NCBI GenBank assembly: GCA_002440765.1
Contig: DJVC01000053.1
Location: forward strand, 1 to 12,726
Direction of reading: 5' to 3'
Source of the DNA: a bacterium UBP3_UBA6266
Lineage (GTDB): Bacteria > Auribacterota > UBA6266
Length of the DNA stretch: 12,726 nucleotides
This document shows positions 6,682 to 12,726 of the stretch, in pieces (position 1 is the stretch's first letter; each line of letters starts with the position of its first letter). Made by a program: the position numbers and the translations under genes. The notes under the pieces were generated by a model. That model was not told where the DNA came from and made no database searches. It saw nothing but the letters and a program-made list of their open reading frames with translations.

Positions 6682-8061
6682 TTATTTCTCAAAAGCATTT
6701 TTACGGGGTTTCTTTTTGAAGGAAGAAGGGTACTTTCCGGTAAAACATGCGGCGCAAAAATTGTTTTTATCCGTTTCCATTGCATCCAGCATACCGTTAA
6801 GGCTTAGATATTTCAGGGAATCAACGCCTATAAAATCAGCAATTTTCTTTTCGGAATGGGTTGAAGCGATAAGCTCTTTTTTTGTCGGGAAATCTATTCC
6901 GTAATAACATGGTGAAATCAGCGGCGGACAGCTGACTCTCATATGTATTTCTTTCGCTCCGGATTTTCGCAGAGCCCTGACTCTCCCCTTTGATGTGGTT
7001 CCCCTGACAATAGAATCTTCGACAACAACGATTTTTTTTCCTTTAACAAGTTCTGTTACGGGGTTAAGCTTGACTTTGACCTTAAAATCACGCGACACCT
7101 GCGAAGGCTGTATAAAAGTCCTGCCGATATAATGATTTCTTACAAAACCCATTTCCAGCGGTAATCCTGACTCTTCGGCATAACCTATGGCGGCAACATT
7201 TCCCGAATCAGGGACCGGCATAACAAAGTCCGCATCCACAGGATGTTCCTTTGCCAGCCGGCTTCCCATGTTTTTCCTCGATTGATAGACGCTTGACCCG
7301 AAAATTCTGCTGTCAGGCCGGGAAAAATATATATTCTCAAAAATACAGAAGGCTTTCGGCATAACAGTCGAATATTGTATTGATGTTATTCCTTTTTTAT
7401 CGATTCTTACAATTTCCCCCGGTTCTATATCCCTCAAATACTCAGCTCCGGTTATGTCAAGAGCACAGGTTTCACTTACTATTATATAAGACTCACCCAA
7501 TTTTCCTATGCATAACGGCCGGAAACCAAAAGGGTCCCTTATCCCGTAAATGCTGTCATCAGCCATGACCACAAGAGAAAAAGCGCCCTCAAGTTTACAC
7601 ATTGCATTACTGAATCTTTCTTCAATGGGCAATCCGGGTTCCTGCACAAGCAGGTGTACGATTATTTCACTGTCCATCGTGGTCTGGAATATCGAGCCGT
7701 TATTCTCAAGGGACATCCTCAAATCGTCTGAATTGGTAATGTTCCCGTTATGAGCCAAAGATATATGCCCCTTTTTATAGTTTATGGTGAATGGCTGCGC
7801 ATTTTTGATGTCACTTGAGCCCGTAGTTGAATACCTGACATGTCCGACCGCCAGGCTGCCTTTGAGTTTTTTTATTACAGCTTCATTGAATACATCCCCC
7901 ACCAAACCCATTGATTTGTAGGAGTGGATTCTTTTCCCGTCGTAACTTGCTATACCGCAGGATTCTTCCCCTCGATGCTGTAAAGCATAAAGAGAAAGGT
8001 ACGCCAAATGCGAAGCGTCTTTATGGCCATAAACACCGACTACACCACAGTATTCTTTCAT
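6682..8061 (-). CDS. purF: Amidophosphoribosyltransferase
   Basis: PurF makes 5-phosphoribosylamine from PRPP and glutamine, the first committed step of purine synthesis. The 459 residues hold an N-terminal Ntn glutaminase domain (about 5-230) and a C-terminal phosphoribosyltransferase domain (about 260-430). The glutaminase nucleophile is C5 in CGVVGVYG. R76 and the patch HNGNITNS (104-111) belong to the glutamine site, and GFRPL is at 179-183. The PRPP loop is [13 protein letters not shown] at 345-357. C239, C385 (PCYYGID), C436 and C439 (CAAC) match the four 4Fe-4S ligands of the Bacillus-type enzyme, so an iron-sulfur, oxygen-sensitive form is likely. C5 must be exposed by removal of MKEY. 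An in-frame TAA two codons upstream of the ATG excludes a longer leader. The ATG overlaps the carB stop (ATGA), so it is the fourth gene of a pyrG-carA-carB-purF operon; a GGAG lies 12 bases before the start inside carB. Confidence 0.96.
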   Translation of the reverse strand: MKEYCGVVGVYGHKDASHLAYLSLYALQHRGEESCGIASYDGKRIHSYKSMGLVGDVFNEAVIKKLKGSLAVGHVRYSTTGSSDIKNAQPFTINYKKGHISLAHNGNITNSDDLRMSLENNGSIFQTTMDSEIIVHLLVQEPGLPIEERFSNAMCKLEGAFSLVVMADDSIYGIRDPFGFRPLCIGKLGESYIIVSETCALDITGAEYLRDIEPGEIVRIDKKGITSIQYSTVMPKAFCIFENIYFSRPDSRIFGSSVYQSRKNMGSRLAKEHPVDADFVMPVPDSGNVAAIGYAEESGLPLEMGFVRNHYIGRTFIQPSQVSRDFKVKVKLNPVTELVKGKKIVVVEDSIVRGTTSKGRVRALRKSGAKEIHMRVSCPPLISPCYYGIDFPTKKELIASTHSEKKIADFIGVDSLKYLSLNGMLDAMETDKNNFCAACFTGKYPSSFKKKPRKNAFEK

Positions 8062-11000
8062 TTTTTAGAAAATCTCCATAAGTAATCCTGTATAGCCATT
8101 ACGGATAAATCCCCCATTTTCATGGCTTCAATAGCATTTACGGCCGCCTGAGCGCCCTGAATAGTCGTAATGCACGGGATACCCTGCATCGCCGCGGCGC
8201 TTCGTATCGGTTTTATATCCGACTGGCTTTTTTTCCCCGAAGGCGTGTTTATAACCAACTTTATATTTCCCGCACTGATTATATGGAGAACATTCTCTCC
8301 CGATGAACCTATCTTATGGACATTAATCGTCTTAATGCCGTTTGTCTTTAAAACTTTTGCCGTTCCTGATGTGGCAAATATCTCAAAACCCATGTCAAAA
8401 AGTTTTTTTGCAATAAATATTATCTGCCTCTTGTCTTCATCGGCAACGCTTATAAAAATCTTCCCTGATAAAGGGAGTCCCACTCCCGCCGCAAGCTGTG
8501 ATTTGGCAAATGCCATGCTGAAATCATTGTCTATACCCATAACCTCTCCGGTTGATTTCATCTCGGGTCCGAGAACAATGTCAACACCTGAAAACCTGGA
8601 AAAAGGCAAAACGGATTCTTTTACGGCAAAATGTCCCATAACCCTTTTTTCGGACAACAGTTCGGCGGGAATTTTCTCCCCCGCCATAATTTTTGCCGCA
8701 ATCTTCGCAAGGGGAACACCGGTTGCCTTGCTGACAAAAGGAACCGTCCTTGAAGCCCTGGGGTTTACTTCAAGAACAAACACCGATTTTTTTTTCACGG
8801 CATATTGGATATTAAGCAGTCCTATAACCCGCAATTCAGCGGCAATAGCCACTGTATTTTCTTCGATTTTTTTTATGACGAAATCACTGATAGTATGAGG
8901 AGGAAGCACGCACGCGGAATCACCGGAATGGATACCGGCATATTCAATGTGTTCCATTATGCCTCCGATATAAGTATTTTCCCCGTCTGAAACAGCATCC
9001 ACATCCACCTCGATGGCATCTTCAATGAATTTATCGATCAACACAGATTTTTCAGGAGAAGCCGACACGGCTTCTTCCATAAAAGCTTCCATGTCTCCGT
9101 CACTGTAAACTATCTTCATCGCCCTGCCGCCGAGCACATATGAAGGTCTGACAAGCACGGGATACCCTATTTTCCCGGCCTGGTGAATGGCATCCTCCGG
9201 GGATTCGGCGGTCCCGTTCGGAGCCTGATTGATTTTTAATTTTTCTATCATCTCCGAAAACTGGTCTCTGTCTTCAGCCCTGTCTATCGATTCCACGCTT
9301 GTTCCGATAATTGGAGCACCCGCTTTCTGAAGTTTTCTGGCCAGATTAAGCGGTGTCTGCCCGCCGAACTGTACAATTACACCAGTCGGCTTTTCGGAAT
9401 CGATAATATTCATCACATCTTCAAAAGTTAAAGGCTCAAAATACAATTTATCGGAAGTATCAAAATCCGTGGATACAGTTTCAGGGTTGGAATTGACCAT
9501 AATAGTCTCATAACCGATATCTTTTAAGGCAAATGCTGCATGGCAACAGCAATAGTCAAATTCTATGCCCTGTCCGATACGGTTAGGCCCTCCGCCGAGT
9601 ATCATTATTTTTTTCTTCTCCGATAATACCCTTACCTCATCTTCTTCATCATATGTCGAATAATAATATGGGGTATATGCTTCAAATTCGGCGGCGCATG
9701 TGTCCACAAGCTTAAACACAGCTCTGACGCCTCTTATCTTTCGCGCAGTACGGACGGTAACTTCATCGCTTCCCGTAAGCTCCGCTATCTGGGAATCACT
9801 GAACCCCATCTGTTTAACATACCTCAGCAAATCCGCGTCTACGGATTCAATGCTGTTTCCCTTTATCAGTTTTTCACATTCCGTAATCTGCCTGATATTC
9901 TCGATAAACCACGGGTCAATCTCCGTAAGTTCATTAATTTTATCCGGAGAAAACCCTCTTTCCAAAGCTTCTTTAATAAAAAATATACGTTCGTGATTAG
10001 GGACTTTAAGCCTGTCAATTAACACATTTTCAGGACATTTTTTCGCCTTTTTAAGGCAGAGCCCGCTAACGCCTATTTCAAGCCCTCTTAACGCTTTTTG
10101 GAGCGCTTCCTTAAAATTCCGCCCTATAGCCATCGTCTCACCGACAGATTTCATGGAAACACCGAGCCTGGAATCGGCTTCGGGAAATTTTTCAAAATTA
10201 AAACGCGGAACTTTTACGACACAGTAATCAAGCGCAGGCTCAAAGGAAGCAGGCGTTTCTTTCGTAATATCATTCCTCAGCTCATCAAGGCTGTAACCAA
10301 CAGCCAGTTTTGCCGCTATTTTGGCAATCGGGAACCCGGTCGCCTTGGATGCAAGAGCCGATGACCTTGAAACACGCGGGTTCATCTCAATAACCACCAT
10401 CCTGCCGTCTTTAGGATTAACAGCAAATTGGATATTGGATCCCCCCGTATCAACTCCGATTTCACGTATTATATCTATCGAAGCGTCTCTCATTTTCTGA
10501 TATTCAACATCCGAAAGTGTCTGCGCCGGGGCAACAGTTATGCTATCCCCCGTATGAACACCCATCGGATCCAGGTTCTCTATGGAACAGATTATTATTA
10601 CATTATCCCTGCTATCTCTCATTACTTCCAATTCATATTCTTTCCAGCCCAAAACAGATTCTTCTATAAGAATCTCGCTTATCATGCTGTTTCTAAGTCC
10701 GTTGCCGGCTATAGTGATAAATTCTTCTTCATTGAAAACAATACCGCCTCCTGTGCCGCCGAGTGTAAAACTCGGCCTTATTATAAGGGGATAACCGATC
10801 TCCTCTATTATAGAAACAGCCTCTTGCATATTATATGCAATCCCGCTTTTTGGAAGGTCAAGGCCGATACGCCTCATAGCTTCCTTAAAATCCTGCCTGT
10901 CTTCAGCCTTTTTTATGGCTTTGTAATCCGCCCCGATCATCTTAACATTAAATTTGTCGAGAATTCCCGATTCATATAACTTAATTGTCACATTCAGGGC

Positions 11001-11282
11001 GGTCTGCCCGCCAAGAGTCGGAAGAACCGCGTCGGGACGCTCACTTTCAATGATTTTCGCCACTATTTCGGGTGTAATAGGCTCGATAAAAGTCTTTGAA
11101 GCCATGGAAGGGTCAGTCATTATAGTCGCCGGGTTCGAGTTAACCAGAATTACCTCATAGCCCTCTTCCTTCAAAGCCTTGCATGCCTGTGTCCCGGAGT
11201 AGTCAAATTCACATCCCTGTCCTATAACTATGGGACCGGAACCGATAATAAGTATCTTGTTTATATCATTTCTTCTTGGCAC
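8058..11282 (-). CDS. carB: Carbamoyl-phosphate synthase large subunit
   Basis: CarB makes carbamoyl phosphate from bicarbonate, two ATP and ammonia passed from CarA, for pyrimidine and arginine synthesis. At 1074 residues it is full length (E. coli 1073). The first ATP-grasp half (about 1-400, carboxyphosphate formation) shows [17 protein letters not shown] at 14-30, GGTGGG at 175-180 and [18 protein letters not shown] at 299-316. The linker and oligomerisation region covers about 401-555. The second half (about 556-935, carbamate phosphorylation) repeats the pattern with [15 protein letters not shown] at 563-577 and [18 protein letters not shown] at 838-855. The MGS-like regulatory domain (about 936-1074) keeps ATSGTAKVL (970-978) and NTPSG (1012-1016), where UMP and other effectors bind in relatives, so allosteric control is probably kept. 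The start is GTG at 11282-11280 with GGAG seven bases upstream; the gene overlaps carA by 17 bases. I see no damage or missing motif. Confidence 0.97.
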   Translation of the reverse strand: MPRRNDINKILIIGSGPIVIGQGCEFDYSGTQACKALKEEGYEVILVNSNPATIMTDPSMASKTFIEPITPEIVAKIIESERPDAVLPTLGGQTALNVTIKLYESGILDKFNVKMIGADYKAIKKAEDRQDFKEAMRRIGLDLPKSGIAYNMQEAVSIIEEIGYPLIIRPSFTLGGTGGGIVFNEEEFITIAGNGLRNSMISEILIEESVLGWKEYELEVMRDSRDNVIIICSIENLDPMGVHTGDSITVAPAQTLSDVEYQKMRDASIDIIREIGVDTGGSNIQFAVNPKDGRMVVIEMNPRVSRSSALASKATGFPIAKIAAKLAVGYSLDELRNDITKETPASFEPALDYCVVKVPRFNFEKFPEADSRLGVSMKSVGETMAIGRNFKEALQKALRGLEIGVSGLCLKKAKKCPENVLIDRLKVPNHERIFFIKEALERGFSPDKINELTEIDPWFIENIRQITECEKLIKGNSIESVDADLLRYVKQMGFSDSQIAELTGSDEVTVRTARKIRGVRAVFKLVDTCAAEFEAYTPYYYSTYDEEDEVRVLSEKKKIMILGGGPNRIGQGIEFDYCCCHAAFALKDIGYETIMVNSNPETVSTDFDTSDKLYFEPLTFEDVMNIIDSEKPTGVIVQFGGQTPLNLARKLQKAGAPIIGTSVESIDRAEDRDQFSEMIEKLKINQAPNGTAESPEDAIHQAGKIGYPVLVRPSYVLGGRAMKIVYSDGDMEAFMEEAVSASPEKSVLIDKFIEDAIEVDVDAVSDGENTYIGGIMEHIEYAGIHSGDSACVLPPHTISDFVIKKIEENTVAIAAELRVIGLLNIQYAVKKKSVFVLEVNPRASRTVPFVSKATGVPLAKIAAKIMAGEKIPAELLSEKRVMGHFAVKESVLPFSRFSGVDIVLGPEMKSTGEVMGIDNDFSMAFAKSQLAAGVGLPLSGKIFISVADEDKRQIIFIAKKLFDMGFEIFATSGTAKVLKTNGIKTINVHKIGSSGENVLHIISAGNIKLVINTPSGKKSQSDIKPIRSAAAMQGIPCITTIQGAQAAVNAIEAMKMGDLSVMAIQDYLWRFSKK

Positions 11283-12369
11283 GGTGCTTCTCCATATCTT
11301 CTATAAAACTATCAAAAAGCGATGACGACTCATGCGGACCGGGGGATGCCTCCGGATGAAACTGAACTGAAAAAGCCGGAACTTTCCTGAGCCTCATGCC
11401 TTCAATCGTATTGTCATTAAGATTTAAATGTGTAACAGCAATATCATCCATATTGAGAGATGCAATCTCAACATTAAAACCATGGTTCTGGGATGTAATG
11501 GAAATTTTCCCGGTCAGAACATCTTTGACGGGATGATTCGCTCCATGATGGCCGAATTTCAATTTATACGTTTTTCCGCCAAGGGCCAGCCCGAGAATCT
11601 GGTGGCCTAAACATATTCCGAACACCGGAAATTTACCCAATAATCTCTTTACGATGTCAATGACATATGTAACGGCTTCCGGGTCGCCGGGACCATTTGA
11701 TAACAATATACCGTCGGGGTTTAAAGCTTTTATGTTTTCAAAGGAAGTGCAGGCGGGAACACATGTTACCCTGCATCCTTTTCTTTGAAGTATTCTTAAT
11801 ATGTTGAATTTTACACCGCAGTCAATAACAACAACATTGTATTTCCCGGATTTATTCCACTCATAGGATTTTTCAACGGTAACATCCTTAACCAGATCAA
11901 TTCCAACAAGCCCTCTTGAAGCTCTTGCCTTGTTTATAAGGCTGTCATCATTAAGATCCAGGGTTGAAATAACCGCCTTCATTGCTCCTGCAATCCTGAC
12001 GTGTTTTGTAATGGCGCGCGTGTCTGTTCCTTCTATGCCGACAATATTATTTTTCTTCATATATTTTTCAATACCGATACAGGAACGCCAGTTACTGTCT
12101 ATACGGCTGAATTCCCTGCAGACAAATCCTTCAAGAAAAGGTTTTCCGGATTCGACATCATCTTCGTTAAGGCCGTAATTCCCTATCAGAGGATATGTCA
12201 TAAGGACTATCTGACCTTTATAAGACGGATCCGTAATGATTTCCTGGTAACCCGTCATACTTGTATTGAAAACAAGTTCGCCGGTCCTCTCTCCCTCAGC
12301 GCCAAAAGCAAAACCGTTAAAGACCCTGCCGGATTCAAAAGCAACTTTAGCTTTTTTCTTAAGATTCAT
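11266..12369 (-). CDS. carA: Carbamoyl-phosphate synthase small subunit (glutaminase)
   Basis: CarA hydrolyses glutamine and feeds ammonia through a tunnel to CarB. Counting from the ATG at 12369 it has 367 residues. The N-terminal CarA domain (about 1-150) opens with the typical [10 protein letters not shown]...FGAEGE, followed by [16 protein letters not shown]. The class I glutamine amidotransferase domain covers about 180-360. NGPGDPE is at 225-231, the nucleophile C253 sits in GICLGHQ, and H338 and E340 of HPEASPGP complete the triad. GHHGANHPV (273-281) is also conserved. The ATG at 12369 overlaps the pyrG stop by one base (TAATG), and AGAGG at 12381-12385 can serve as ribosome site, though its spacing is long (11 bases). 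An ATG at 12396 would add MEVQEEQSI. It has no Shine-Dalgarno, and the family normally starts near AFESGRVF, so I prefer the shorter form. It is coupled to carB by a 17-base overlap. Confidence 0.96.
   Translation of the reverse strand: MNLKKKAKVAFESGRVFNGFAFGAEGERTGELVFNTSMTGYQEIITDPSYKGQIVLMTYPLIGNYGLNEDDVESGKPFLEGFVCREFSRIDSNWRSCIGIEKYMKKNNIVGIEGTDTRAITKHVRIAGAMKAVISTLDLNDDSLINKARASRGLVGIDLVKDVTVEKSYEWNKSGKYNVVVIDCGVKFNILRILQRKGCRVTCVPACTSFENIKALNPDGILLSNGPGDPEAVTYVIDIVKRLLGKFPVFGICLGHQILGLALGGKTYKLKFGHHGANHPVKDVLTGKISITSQNHGFNVEIASLNMDDIAVTHLNLNDNTIEGMRLRKVPAFSVQFHPEASPGPHESSSLFDSFIEDMEKHRAKKK
11290..11293 (-). promoter_or_regulatory. Shine-Dalgarno fixing the carB GTG start
   Basis: GGAG on the minus strand lies seven bases before the GTG at 11282-11280, inside the end of carA. 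It supports GTG as the start of carB. The product then begins [17 protein letters not shown], as expected for the family. Confidence 0.7.
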
Positions 12370-12726
12370 TATGCTTTGTTCCTCTTGCACTTCCATGCGC
12401 TCGCGATAAAATCCCTGAACAAAGGATGCGGCAAATCGGGTTTTGACTTAAACTCGGGATGATACTGCACAGCGACAAACCACGGATGTTTCTTTACTTC
12501 TATTATCTCAACCAAACACCCGTCCGGCGAAGTGCCGGCGAAAACCATACCTTTTTTCTCCATCGCCTTCCTGTACTTGTTGTTGAATTCATACCTGTGC
12601 CTGTGTCGCTCGTATATTCTTTTTCTCCTGTATGCCCGTGAGCTGTTAGTGTTCTTTTTAATATTACAGGGATAAGCCCCCAGCCTCATGGTAGCTCCTT
12701 TCTGCCTTGTCTTTCTCTGCTGTTCC
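12369..12726 (-). CDS. pyrG: CTP synthase, C-terminal 118 residues
   Basis: CTP synthase aminates UTP to CTP using ATP and glutamine. Only the end of its glutaminase domain is in the window; the frame is open to the right edge, so the first in-view methionine (12689) is internal. Visible conserved blocks are [11 protein letters not shown], the motif [18 protein letters not shown] and [14 protein letters not shown]. The His and Glu of the HPE motif complete the class I amidotransferase triad; the catalytic Cys lies beyond the edge. After HPLFRDFI comes a short basic tail ending at a TAA that shares one base with the carA ATG. The gene heads, in view, the pyrG-carA-carB-purF operon. Its promoter and any CTP-sensing leader are outside the window. 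Confidence 0.95.
   Translation of the reverse strand, partial: EQQRKTRQKGATMRLGAYPCNIKKNTNSSRAYRRKRIYERHRHRYEFNNKYRKAMEKKGMVFAGTSPDGCLVEIIEVKKHPWFVAVQYHPEFKSKPDLPHPLFRDFIASAWKCKRNKA

Noticed and set aside
8170..8898. 242-codon open frame on the plus strand
   Set aside because: It lies wholly antisense to carB, whose conserved motifs run through the region. The product has no recognisable domain, and there is no ribosome site. It is a shadow frame.
10428..10979. 183-codon open frame on the plus strand
   Set aside because: It is antisense to the first ATP-grasp half of carB and has no family features; a chance open frame.
12370..12396. ATG start at 12396 for carA
   Set aside because: It lacks a ribosome site and adds a nine-residue extension unlike CarA relatives. 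The TAATG junction at 12369 fits better.
12369..12689. A separate 106-residue gene starting at the methionine at 12689
   Set aside because: The frame stays open to the window edge and the upstream codons read as CTP synthase ([13 protein letters not shown]), so this methionine is internal to pyrG.

Overview
The window is a gene-dense bacterial chromosome segment. Every gene I can support reads on the minus strand, so the biological order runs from position 12726 down to 1. The LptD outer-membrane LPS-assembly gene implies a Gram-negative (diderm) cell. Moderate GC, GTG and TTG starts, a TPR/TMTC-like membrane protein and an LptD with an HCW C-terminal motif resemble uncultured diderm phyla such as Omnitrophota. 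That placement is an impression from protein style only. I see no mobile element, CRISPR array, tRNA, rRNA or sign of recent transfer.

Region A (12726 to 6682) is a tightly coupled operon: pyrG (C-terminal part only), carA, carB and purF. Neighbouring genes overlap by 1, 17 and 4 bases. PyrG, the CarA/CarB pair and PurF are all glutamine-dependent. They make CTP, carbamoyl phosphate and phosphoribosylamine, so the operon joins pyrimidine/arginine synthesis to the first committed step of purine synthesis.

Region B (6655 to 3794) has a candidate promoter followed by three genes. They are a secreted protein with a small SH3/Sm-like domain and an acidic helical tail (TTG start), a 66-residue two-helix membrane protein, and a TMTC/DUF1736-like membrane protein. 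The last joins a GT39-like multi-pass domain to about six TPR repeats. The last two are probably translationally coupled.

Region C (3769 to 1) covers the cell envelope. lptD has the best-looking promoter in the window. After a 152-base gap with hairpin-forming sequence come ugd (UDP-glucose 6-dehydrogenase) and, 16 bases on, the first 68 codons of a second nucleotide-sugar dehydrogenase of the UDP-N-acetylhexosamine (WbpA-like) type. The left edge looks like the start of a surface-polysaccharide precursor cluster.

Most of the window is conserved housekeeping and I do not see a clear new system. The points most worth a second look are a missing conserved cysteine in LptD, the four-gene glutamine-enzyme operon, the four-residue PurF leader, and the unassigned secreted and small membrane proteins beside the TMTC-like protein.
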